This document shows, piece by piece, positions 5,419 to 12,038 of a stretch of DNA of 19,696 nt (the first letter of the stretch is position 1; every line of letters starts with the position of its first letter). The position numbers and the translations under genes were made by a program. The notes under the pieces are model-generated. The model was not told the DNA's origin, did not search any database, and saw only the letters and a program-made list of their open reading frames with translations. This DNA comes from an uncultured Flammeovirgaceae bacterium (GTDB taxonomy: Bacteria > Bacteroidota > Bacteroidia > Cytophagales > Cyclobacteriaceae). Location of the stretch: assembly GCA_946886805.1 (NCBI GenBank), contig CAMPJM010000018.1, positions 1 to 19,696 of the forward strand, read 5' to 3'.

Positions 5419-7815
5419 TTAATTTTGATTTGAATTTCTTGCTAAACCATGAATTTTAATATTGATGTACTCATCCAAAGTTTTTAAATTATAACCCTTG
5501 CTTTTTGCTTCCTTTATAAAGTCGCTGTCTACTCCATGGATTTTAGCATTTATTGCCGTATTGATGTCTAAGTCGGGAAAACCAACTGACTGCAGGTCGT
5601 TTAAATAAGCCGCGTCGACACCGTGGATGTTTGCCTCTATAATTTTTTCAAAAGAAAGGTTTTTAAAACCTAAAGCTTCCATTTCCTTTATGTTTGCCGG
5701 ATCAACGTTATGAATCTTGGCTGCTATAATTTGATCGATGTTTAAATTTTTATATCCGGCATCTTTTAGGTTTTTGATAAAATTAGCGTCAACACCATGG
5801 ATCTGAAGCTCCATCATTTTATTCATGCTAAGGTCTCCAAATCCTAGCGACTTGAATTCTTTAGTTGCAGTTGGTGTTAAGCCATGCATTTTTGCCTCTA
5901 TAACTTCATCTATCGACAAATCATCAAAACCTGCCGCCTTAAAATCCCGAATAAAATCAGCACTAATATCATGCATTTTTAAGGCGACTAGTTGATCAAA
6001 ATCAAGATTTTCGAAATCTAATGATTTTATTTCCTTTATAGACGATGGTGTTAGACCATGGATTTTTGCCGCCATTGTTTCGTCAAGAGTAAGACCTTTA
6101 TACCCGGCATCCTGTAAACTTTTTAGGTATTCAGCATCAATTTCATGAATTTTTAAAGCCAATACCTTCTCGAAGTCTAGATCTTCAAATCCAAGTGCCT
6201 TTATTTCTTTAATGGTTGATGGGTTTACGTCATGAATCTTCGCTGCCATAACCTGATCAGGATGCAGATCTTTAAATCCAACTTGGTCCAAGGCGGCAAT
6301 AAAATCAACATTTACATCATGAATGGCAAAGCCCAGGAGCGTCTCGCCGTCGAGGTCATCATACCTTCTTTTTAAAAGATCAACATAATCCTTATCAACA
6401 TCATTAAGAAACATGTGGAACATGAAATTTTCATCGGTATTTTTAATATCCAATCCGGAAAGATATTCCTCAAAGGAGCTATCTTTTGTAAATTTATATT
6501 TGCCCTGGCTCACCTCTTTGTCAAGCTCTCCCATTAGTTTAAGCGTTCCTGTTTCCCTGGTCATGACAAATACCTGCGCCTCCTGCTCTTCAAAGAGACT
6601 TTTATCGAAGCAATCAGACATACTCCATCTGTTATTGTTCTGGCTTCCTTTGAAATCAATGCAATAATCATTTCCATCAGTATGGCTATACCAGTAGCCT
6701 TCCGACATATCACCTTGGCCTTCATTTATGTTTAAAGACCAAGTTTCTTTTGGCTGTGAGGAATTGACGTTGGCCTTTGACCGTGCATCCGGAATGGATA
6801 AGTTCATTACAACTTTACTATTTACTGGTTCGTTGAGCAATAATATGGCTGCCATAAACACTGGTGCAATAAATGCATATTTCCAGTAGCTATTTATAGT
6901 TGACTTTTTAGCGTTCATCATCATGATTCTTTGTTTTATAAGTGATTGATTGTAGTTGGTAGTAATAGAAAGCGGCTTATTAGGTGTGGCAATTTGAAGC
7001 AAATTCAGTTGATACCTGGATTTGTCTACATTTTCTTCCTCCAAAACCAGGGAATCGGTTTGGAATTCCAAGTTCTTTTCCATTTCATTTTTGTACAACC
7101 ATATAAAGGGATTGAACCAAAGAACAATTACTACTAATTCGGCTACTAACAAATCCCAGCTATGGCCTTTTCGCGCATGTATTTTTTCGTGGGCAATTAT
7201 TTGCTCGTATGTCTCGAAATCATATTCATCGGGATATATAAAAATGAAATTAAAAAATGAGCAGGGTGATATAGGTGTATTTGTATTGATAATTATATAA
7301 GCACCATCCCTTATTTTGTCCTTGCTTTTGAGGACCATGAATAAAATGTTGCCGGTCTGAAAAAGCAGATTCAGGAGAAAAATCAACGCACCAAAGACAT
7401 AAAGGCCCGAGATTAAAAAAGTAAGATCTAAAATGGAACGCTCTGAGGTATGTAGAAATGTTTCCGATGATGTCGTTTTTGAACTTTCTGAGTTTAGCTC
7501 ATGACCTTTCTTATTTCCAGAGTCTTCAATGGTTGCCCGGGGCGGAAGTGATTTTAGTTCAATCTCTTCTATACTTGGCGGTGTGATATTTGAATTTGGT
7601 CCTGCAAAACTTTGTGTAAGAGAAGTTCTCGAAAATAGCCCCTGATGCTCAAAAATCTGCGGCAAGTTGATCAAGGGAATAATAAATGCGAGGCCAAGGC
7701 AACAGATAAAATACCATCTGTTTGTGCTAAAGAAGCTTTCCTGCTGGAGTATCAGTTTATAAAACAGCAAGGCCATTCCAATCACTAAAGAAGCTTTTAC
7801 AAGATATTCCACCAT
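5419..7815 (-). CDS. M56/BlaR1-family membrane metallopeptidase with 29-residue repeat sensor domain
   Basis: This 798-residue protein has an N-terminal M56 module: membrane helices at about 5-22, 34-50 and 130-152, then the zinc motif HEKIH (209-213) in YEQIIAHEKIHARKGHSWD, followed by NPFIWLYKNEMEKNLEFQTD with the usual downstream Glu/Asp, and a last helix at about 312-328. Residues 355-450 are beta-rich (GTLKLMGELDKEVSQGKYKF). From residue 485 to 790 an array of about ten 29-residue units repeats the pattern IHGVD-x-x-FIK-x-x-K-x-x-GF-x-DL-x-x-D-x-x-x-A. It replaces the penicillin-binding domain of BlaR1. Such proteases cleave the partner BlaI repressor when the outer domain senses a signal. 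It starts 4 bp after the BlaI stop, so the two are one operon. The signal is unknown; the array suggests protein-protein contacts rather than beta-lactam acylation. Confidence 0.9.
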   Translation of the reverse strand: MVEYLVKASLVIGMALLFYKLILQQESFFSTNRWYFICCLGLAFIIPLINLPQIFEHQGLFSRTSLTQSFAGPNSNITPPSIEEIELKSLPPRATIEDSGNKKGHELNSESSKTTSSETFLHTSERSILDLTFLISGLYVFGALIFLLNLLFQTGNILFMVLKSKDKIRDGAYIIINTNTPISPCSFFNFIFIYPDEYDFETYEQIIAHEKIHARKGHSWDLLVAELVVIVLWFNPFIWLYKNEMEKNLEFQTDSLVLEEENVDKSRYQLNLLQIATPNKPLSITTNYNQSLIKQRIMMMNAKKSTINSYWKYAFIAPVFMAAILLLNEPVNSKVVMNLSIPDARSKANVNSSQPKETWSLNINEGQGDMSEGYWYSHTDGNDYCIDFKGSQNNNRWSMSDCFDKSLFEEQEAQVFVMTRETGTLKLMGELDKEVSQGKYKFTKDSSFEEYLSGLDIKNTDENFMFHMFLNDVDKDYVDLLKRRYDDLDGETLLGFAIHDVNVDFIAALDQVGFKDLHPDQVMAAKIHDVNPSTIKEIKALGFEDLDFEKVLALKIHEIDAEYLKSLQDAGYKGLTLDETMAAKIHGLTPSSIKEIKSLDFENLDFDQLVALKMHDISADFIRDFKAAGFDDLSIDEVIEAKMHGLTPTATKEFKSLGFGDLSMNKMMELQIHGVDANFIKNLKDAGYKNLNIDQIIAAKIHNVDPANIKEMEALGFKNLSFEKIIEANIHGVDAAYLNDLQSVGFPDLDINTAINAKIHGVDSDFIKEAKSKGYNLKTLDEYINIKIHGLARNSNQN
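5449..6363 (-). repeat. array of about ten 87-bp units encoding 29-residue repeats
   Basis: The His of the repeated IH dipeptide falls at residues 499, 528, 557, 586, 615, 644, 673, 702, 731, 760 and 789, exactly 29 residues apart each time. Units differ at many positions, so this is an old, diverged array. The invariant positions are IH, the FI/YL-K turn, G(F/Y) and DL. Confidence 0.95.
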
Positions 7816-7819
7816 AGGT

Positions 7820-8191
7820 TTAAGATTTAGATGATTTTTCGGACTTTATAATTTTAATAATTTCATCAATTTCTGCATCGGTCATTTTCTCCTCCTTCGC
7901 AAAATGCGTGATCATTTTTTTAAAAGAGTTGCCAAAATATTTTTGTTTGATATCTTCCACATCCTTGTTCCTATAATCTTCCATTTCAATCACGGGAGAA
8001 TATTGGTAGGTATTTCCAAATTTCTCATCCTTTAGAAATCCCTTGTCTTTCAATATTTTTACCATGGTGGCAACCGAATTGTAATGAGGTCTTGGCTCAG
8101 GCAGTTCTTCTATTATTTCTTTGATGAAAGCCTTTTCCAGCCTCCATACTATTTGCATAATTTGCTCTTCCCTTTTTGCTAATTTTTGCAT
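7820..8191 (-). CDS. BlaI/MecI-family transcriptional repressor
   Basis: From the ATG at 8191 the product is 123 residues, the standard BlaI/MecI length. The winged-helix part is visible as LAKREEQIMQIVW, then KAFIKEIIEELP, RPHYNSVATMVKILKDKGFLKDEK (recognition helix plus wing) and TYQYSPVIEMEDY, followed by a C-terminal dimerisation region ending in a Lys/Ser-rich tail. The family binds DNA as a dimer and is inactivated by cleavage by its M56 partner, encoded 4 bp downstream. The frame stays open up to a TTG at 8245, but that extension would run through the palindromic operators and is not conserved-looking, so the ATG at 8191 is preferred. It likely represses its own operon; other targets cannot be judged here. 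Confidence 0.93.
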   Translation of the reverse strand: MQKLAKREEQIMQIVWRLEKAFIKEIIEELPEPRPHYNSVATMVKILKDKGFLKDEKFGNTYQYSPVIEMEDYRNKDVEDIKQKYFGNSFKKMITHFAKEEKMTDAEIDEIIKIIKSEKSSKS

Positions 8192-8212
8192 ATCATATTG
8201 TTGTTTAGACAA

Positions 8213-8253
8213 TACTACTAATTGATTAGTAGTATTCCTAATCAATTAGTAGT
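8213..8253. promoter_or_regulatory. paired palindromic operators upstream of the BlaI gene
   Basis: TACTACTAA (8213-8221) and TTAGTAGTA (8226-8234) form a 9-bp inverted repeat around TTGA. In addition, 16 bp of this site (8214-8229) are repeated in inverted order at 8238-8253 with no mismatch. The half-site TACTA resembles the TACTACA/TGTAGTA half-sites of staphylococcal MecI/BlaI operators. The sites lie 22-62 bp upstream of the chosen start, where the promoter is expected; a TAGTATTG within them (minus strand, 8217-8210) is one mismatch from the Bacteroidota -7 element. I infer autorepression by the BlaI-family protein. Confidence 0.8.
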
Positions 8254-8434
8254 TATTTTTTTATCGTTGAATTCAGTTTATAGAGGACAATGGGTCCCGA
8301 TTATTCGCACGAAGGAGAAAGGCTTCTAAAAAACAGAACGATGTCAACACATACAAGACAATAAAAAACCTCTTTGTCGCATTTTGGATGAAAAAACAGC
8401 GCATTTACTGGGAACGACAAACGTATAATCACAT

Positions 8435-8468
8435 ATTCCAGGATGCTTCCTATCGTCAGCATGACAAA
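8435..8468. repeat. repeat-like TGTCATGCTGACGA element
   Basis: On the minus strand this reads TTTGTCATGCTGACGA followed by TAGGAAGCATCC. It shares the layout GTCAT-x-CTGACGA ... GGA-x-x-ATC with the element at the right edge of the window (19645-19682). I recall such sequences as dispersed repeats in Cytophagales genomes, but this cannot be confirmed from one window. Confidence 0.35.
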
Positions 8469-8519
8469 TTGAGGCTTTTAGCGGTTTGTTTTTGTCATCG
8501 CCAGCTGAGGAAGAGCTTG

Positions 8520-8539
8520 CCCCGTACTTTGATACGGGG
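8520..8539. repeat. hairpin CCCCGTA/TACGGGG
   Basis: A perfect 7-bp GC-rich stem closes a six-base loop (CTTTGA). It lies in a gene-free region, 240 bp beyond the small membrane protein gene, and has no T-run, so it is more likely a repeat element than a terminator. Confidence 0.4.
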
Positions 8540-8779
8540 AAGCACCTTGGTTTTGTTTCGATATATACTAAAGCCAGAGCTTTATCAAGGCTTTCCAAAA
8601 TGTTGCCGCTTGTAAGCGGTGCACCTATAGCTGGCAAGCGAAGTCCAAAGTTTTGGACAGGGAATTAAAGGGAATAAATGAAAAACCGGATGCGTTTGGA
8701 GGTGATGGGAGTTGTAAAATTTCACCTGAATGAACTATTCATTTTTGAACAATCCCCTGGGTAGGAAAAGGCGCGCTGC

Positions 8780-9010
8780 TTATTTTTTGTTTCTCCTGCT
8801 TTTGAGCCAAAAATATAAAGCAATAGCTAAAACCGGGATTACAATAAAGAAAATTATATTAAAAGGGGAGGACAGATCAATAGGGTCATTGTCACTTGGT
8901 TTTGGAAGGCCTTGTGGGGTTTGAGCCTCAACAGTGGTAACAAATGAAACCAGGAAGGAGATAAGTAAAACAGCCTTGTAACTAACAACTTTTATTTTTG
9001 AGAAAATCAT
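8780..9010 (-). CDS. small secreted/membrane protein of unknown function
   Basis: From the ATG at 9010 the product is 76 residues. It has a cleavable signal peptide (residues 1-29, hydrophobic core AVLLISFLVSFV, likely cut after VEA), a short Pro/Asp-rich segment (QTPQGLPKPSDNDPIDLSS) and one membrane helix (about 51-69) followed by a basic tail (KSRRNKK). After processing it would face the periplasm with a very short N-terminus and the basic end in the cytoplasm. The frame is open to an ATG at 9052, but that start lies inside the preceding gene and before the signal peptide; the ATG at 9010 sits 7 bp after the stop of the ArsC-like gene. I do not recognise the family. Confidence 0.65.
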   Translation of the reverse strand: MIFSKIKVVSYKAVLLISFLVSFVTTVEAQTPQGLPKPSDNDPIDLSSPFNIIFFIVIPVLAIALYFWLKSRRNKK

Positions 9011-9017
9011 GCTACGG

Positions 9018-9377
9018 TCATTTAATGGTATTTTTGTATTGCTCTTCGTCATAGCCTACAATTATAGGCGATCCGGATTTTTCTATAATTGGTCTTTTAA
9101 TGACGCTTGTATTTGATAACATTATATCTATAGCATGTGTTTCATCTATTACTTTTTCCTTTGTTGTTTCATCGAGTTTGCGCCACGTAGTCCCTCTACG
9201 GTTGATCAGATTTTCCCAACCCACCTGCTTGCTCCATTCCCGGAGTTTATTTTCAGAAATACCTTCTTTTTTATAATCGTGAAAGTCGAAAAGAATATTA
9301 TTTTCTTTGAGCCAGTTCAGGGATTTCTTTACCGTATCGCAATTTTTAATACCGTATACTTTCATTTGTGAGTTCAT
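9018..9377 (-). CDS. ArsC/Spx-family thioredoxin-fold protein (YffB-like)
   Basis: This 119-residue protein starts with the YffB/ArsC signature VYGIKNCDTVKKSLNWL (residues 7-23) with a single Cys13, then DFHDYKKEGISENKLREWSKQVGWENLINRRGTTWRKL, and ends with the family motif KRPIIEKSGSPIIVGYDEEQY (95-115). The family includes arsenate reductases, the redox regulator Spx and uncharacterised YffB. The CDT context and absence of arsenic-resistance neighbours favour the YffB/Spx-like branch rather than true arsenate reductase; it probably handles thiols in the cytoplasm. The ATG at 9377 has AAAGG about 8 nt upstream and is preferred over the ATG at 9365. It lies 17 bp after the DUF1080 gene and is probably cotranscribed with it. 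Confidence 0.9.
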   Translation of the reverse strand: MNSQMKVYGIKNCDTVKKSLNWLKENNILFDFHDYKKEGISENKLREWSKQVGWENLINRRGTTWRKLDETTKEKVIDETHAIDIMLSNTSVIKRPIIEKSGSPIIVGYDEEQYKNTIK

Positions 9378-9394
9378 CTATAACCTTTTAATTT

Positions 9395-10315
9395 TTAATA
9401 GCAATTTTCAAAGCTTCCCGACAAAGTGTCCATACAAGCTGTAAGATCTAATATTTCTACTTTTCGAAAATCAATTTCCTGCCCTTCACTTTGCAAGGCA
9501 ATAAAGCCTTCGTTGAGCAATTTGCCATCTACTTTTAAGGTAGGGTCATAATTATTTACCACTCCTCCTCCAATTTGCGGTTGAGAATATTGAAGCACCG
9601 TGTCTCCGTTAATCAAATGCGTGACCAGCGAGTCTCCCAGAACTATAAGTTCTGCTGTAATCCATTGGTCGCCGTAATAAGTTTTAGAGCTGGAATTAAT
9701 ACAATGTCTTGGATCCACCTCACCATTGTAAACCACATCTGTGCCGGGGGAACACATATTGCCAGTAGGTCTTTCTTTGCCTTCTTCCAAACCTGCCAAT
9801 AATTGAAATTCTACCGAAATAGGCCAATCCTGGTCTACCAGCATGGTTCTGGGATCTTGCGAGTGAAACATGATACCACTATTTTTTATCGTATATTCCG
9901 GAGCATCCTTTTGCCAGCCATCTTCTACAAAACGATATTCTACTTTTAAATGAAAATAGGAGTAGGGCTTTTTATAATAAAGATGGCCAAACTGGTCATT
10001 AAAATCTCCATACTCATCATAGCGAACTTTTAATATTCCATCCTCTACCCTGAATGTGTTGCCAAAATTTTCCCCGACTTCGTGATGGTTTATTTTAACA
10101 TACCAATCTTGAATGTCATTGCCATTAAAAAGTGTCTCCCATTCATTTTGTCCTTTGTTTTCTTGGGTAGTACTATCGCTTACTTGTTCAGTAGCGCGCT
10201 GTTTGGTGCTATTTTCTTGTTTAGCACTGCAGCTGAAGAAGAAAATGCAGCTGCACATAATTACTATATTGGAAAATCGATTTGTAGGAATTAGTTTGTC
10301 ACGCAATGGTTTCAT
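9395..10315 (-). CDS. DUF1080 (3-keto-disaccharide hydrolase-type) lipoprotein
   Basis: This 306-residue protein has a signal sequence ending FFFSC with Cys29 as probable lipidation site. Residues 57-290 match the DUF1080/concanavalin-like fold. Landmarks are WETLFNGNDIQDWYVK near the start, GHLYYKKPYSYFHLKVEYRF, the NSGIMFHSQD loop, WPISVEFQLLAG, GNMCSPGT, DQWITAELIVLGDSLVTHLINGD and the closing EGFIALQSEGQEIDFRKVEIL. Members act on glycosides, some as 3-keto-disaccharide hydrolases, outside the cytoplasm. Four Cys after the lipidated one (two in the core, two in the last 16 residues) may form disulfides. It is the first gene of a three-gene run; the others look unrelated in function. No susCD or 3-dehydrogenase genes are nearby. 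Confidence 0.9.
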   Translation of the reverse strand: MKPLRDKLIPTNRFSNIVIMCSCIFFFSCSAKQENSTKQRATEQVSDSTTQENKGQNEWETLFNGNDIQDWYVKINHHEVGENFGNTFRVEDGILKVRYDEYGDFNDQFGHLYYKKPYSYFHLKVEYRFVEDGWQKDAPEYTIKNSGIMFHSQDPRTMLVDQDWPISVEFQLLAGLEEGKERPTGNMCSPGTDVVYNGEVDPRHCINSSSKTYYGDQWITAELIVLGDSLVTHLINGDTVLQYSQPQIGGGVVNNYDPTLKVDGKLLNEGFIALQSEGQEIDFRKVEILDLTACMDTLSGSFENCY

Positions 10316-10511
10316 GTTATCGGTGTTATTAAAGAAGATGGGTATAAAAAATCAAGAATAGTAAGGTTATTAAACAATGCGAATATAAAAATCTTATCAT
10401 AATTAAAGGCTAGAGAAGCAATTAAATATTTTATCACCCTACTGACATTAGGCTGTCACTACCCGTGCTTTTCTTTACTATAATTTTTTAACCTTTAAAT
10501 GATTGATAATC

Positions 10512-11033
10512 ATGGAAAATTTAATTCAGAAAAAAGAATCGGCCACATCTGACATCACGCTAGAATCGAGTGCAATTTTAAAACATTGGCAGGGACATCG
10601 CGGATTGACAAGGCGAATGATCCAATCCTTTCCGGAAGATAAACTCTTTCATTATTCCATTGGCGGTATGCGGCCGTTTTCTGCTATGGTTATGGAATTG
10701 ATAGGAATCGCATCTCCAGGAATTCAAGGAATGCTGTCAGGCGAATGGCAAGAGATTGGAGATCTGTCAGATGACGCTCAAGCTGCCAAACCTGAAACTA
10801 AAGAACAACTCCTTAAACTATGGGATGACGTGACCGAGAAAATTGACTTACTCTGGCCGCAGATTCCACCTCATCGGTTTTTAGAAGTAGATGTGGCTTT
10901 TGGTCAATATGAAAATCCGGTTTATAAAACGCTGTTTTACTTTATCGATAATGAAGTACACCATAGGGGACAGGGTTATGTTTACCTCAGGTCATTGGGT
11001 ATAGAACCACCTCCTTTTTGGGACAGGGATTAA
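10512..11033 (+). CDS. DinB-family four-helix-bundle protein
   Basis: From the ATG at 10512 the product is 173 residues. It has a DinB/YfiT-like four-helix bundle with His residues at the usual metal positions: LKHWQGHRGLTRRMI near the start and the C-terminal signature NEVHHRGQGYVYLRSLGIEPP. Family members are metal-binding, many are thiol transferases or stress-induced proteins; the substrate is unknown. The frame is open to a TTG at 10503, but the ATG three codons later is the natural start. It is the only plus-strand gene between 971 and the right end, divergent from the DUF1080 gene, and is followed by a strong terminator. Confidence 0.9.
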   Translation: MENLIQKKESATSDITLESSAILKHWQGHRGLTRRMIQSFPEDKLFHYSIGGMRPFSAMVMELIGIASPGIQGMLSGEWQEIGDLSDDAQAAKPETKEQLLKLWDDVTEKIDLLWPQIPPHRFLEVDVAFGQYENPVYKTLFYFIDNEVHHRGQGYVYLRSLGIEPPPFWDRD

Positions 11034-11062
11034 ATAATTCCGGTGGAAATTGTAAAAGAAAG

Positions 11063-11101
11063 AAAGGCTTGACATCGAAATAATTTCGATGTCAAGCCTT
11101 T
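11063..11101. terminator. strong bidirectional terminator
   Basis: The arms at 11063-11080 and 11084-11101 form a perfect 18-bp stem (AAAGGCTTGACATCGAAA) with a three-base loop. A-rich DNA lies on the left and TTTTGTTATTGTTTT on the right, which suits termination in both directions between the convergent DinB and secreted-protein genes. Confidence 0.92.
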
Positions 11102-11127
11102 TGTTATTGTTTTATTGTCAACAAGGG

Positions 11128-11688
11128 CTAATAATTCCTTCCGTAAAGTAGTACGCTTTTTATCTGTGTACCCGCAAAAGAATACGAGAGGGATTTATCA
11201 ACATAAGATTTAGACTTATCATTTGGGAAAAAAGAGACCGAATTAGGGACCTTGAAACCCCAGGTTCCTGACAATCTAAGTTCGCCCGGCGCGATGATTG
11301 CCACATGGCCCAAACCTTCTTCATTTAAATAAATAGCAACAACTGCTTTTTTTGAGTTTGCCAGATCTTGTGCCTTACTTAACGCTTCTTGCTCATATCC
11401 CTTGCCAATCAAAGTCCACTTGCCACTGCTCTCTAAAAAGGAAGCAATTTCAGCAGTCAACATATATCTTTCCGAGGTCTTTGAGTAGAAGTCATCTACG
11501 TTATAGAGTGTTTTTAACGCAGCTCCCATAAATTTATTACAAGGACTTACGCCCACTGTGCCAGTGTCATCGCAATTTTTTAGTAATTCAAGTTCTTTGT
11601 TTGAATCTGCCTTCCAGTTACTGTTAAGACTTTGCCCATAGGCTATAGATGAAAAAAGGATTAATGTGATTACCAACAATCTTTTCAT
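11128..11688 (-). CDS. secreted protein with candidate Cys/His catalytic pair
   Basis: This 186-residue protein has a clear signal peptide (MKRLLVITLILFSSIAYGQ, cut near residue 18). The mature part contains PCNKFMGAALKTLY, with Cys50 opening a helix, and GLGHVAIIAPGEL with His128 in a beta strand, then LSGTWGFKVPNSVSFF. A Cys at the head of a helix and a His in a following strand is the layout of NlpC/P60 and CHAP-type papain-fold peptidoglycan hydrolases, and GHVAII is a typical His strand. The family is not one I recognise with certainty, so the hydrolase call is an inference. A second Cys39 lies close to the first and may pair with it in a disulfide, which would argue against catalysis. 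It stands alone between two terminator-like hairpins. Confidence 0.7.
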   Translation of the reverse strand: MKRLLVITLILFSSIAYGQSLNSNWKADSNKELELLKNCDDTGTVGVSPCNKFMGAALKTLYNVDDFYSKTSERYMLTAEIASFLESSGKWTLIGKGYEQEALSKAQDLANSKKAVVAIYLNEEGLGHVAIIAPGELRLSGTWGFKVPNSVSFFPNDKSKSYVDKSLSYSFAGTQIKSVLLYGRNY

Positions 11689-12038
11689 AGCAGAATGTTT
11701 TATTTAGTTTGAAACTGTAAAGTAAGGCAAACGTTAACTCGAAACGTGGCAGAACAATCGGGATTTAGTACATGTGTTATTTTATCCTCAGGATTATTTC
11801 TTGAGGATTAAAGGTCCCTGTCCTTTCAATGTTATAAAGTGAAGGCCATTTATCATTCTCTCTTTATGAGCAGAAAGAAAGAGGTGAGGTTAAAAAAGCT
11901 TAATTAAATGTCACATCACCCCCACACATCTCTTCCAATATTTAACTCTGCCTGTTCATCCTTCTCTTTTAGCCACCGAACTTCCTGCACAGCGGCTAAA
12001 AGATAATAGCGCGGCCCCGGATCGATATCATTCCAAAA
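11689..12038. other. intergenic region with two hairpins
   Basis: This 350-bp stretch has no credible gene. It contains a 7-bp stem ATCCTCA/TGAGGAT (11784-11808) about 100 bp upstream of the secreted-protein start, and a 9-bp stem near the end of the TonB receptor gene (11966-12002). The part next to 11688 must hold the promoter of the secreted protein, but I see no clear TTG/TAnnTTTG pair. Confidence 0.5.
11966..12002 (-). terminator. possible terminator after the TonB receptor gene
   Basis: CTTTTAGCC (11966-11974) and GGCTAAAAG (11994-12002) make a 9-bp perfect stem with a 19-nt loop, 36 nt beyond the stop of the TonB-dependent receptor gene. There is no U-tract after it on the minus strand, so the function is uncertain. 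Confidence 0.4.

Larger units (their letters stand above)
8254..8779. other. intergenic region with dispersed-repeat-like sequences
   Basis: This 526-bp stretch has short frames on both strands, but none with a start signal, conserved motif or codon use like its neighbours. It contains a repeat-like element at 8435-8468, a strong hairpin CCCCGTA/TACGGGG (8520-8539), another small hairpin CCGCTT/AAGCGG (8606-8619) and otherwise featureless DNA. It separates the small-membrane-protein gene from the BlaI operon. Confidence 0.5.

Noticed and set aside
5419..7815. Beta-lactam sensor BlaR1.
   Set aside because: The penicillin-binding domain with SxxK and KTG motifs is missing; the outer part is a repeat array instead.
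8192..8245. N-terminal extension of the BlaI gene to a TTG at 8245.
   Set aside because: The 18 extra codons are made of the palindromic operator; the ATG at 8191 gives the normal family length.
8344..8668. Open frames on both strands (8344-8637 minus, 8388-8615 and 8486-8668 plus) in the gap upstream of the BlaI gene.
   Set aside because: They overlap each other, run through hairpins and repeat-like DNA, have no start signal and show no recognisable motif.
9018..9377. Arsenate reductase for arsenic resistance.
   Set aside because: No ars genes are nearby and the sequence fits the YffB/Spx-like branch of the family better.
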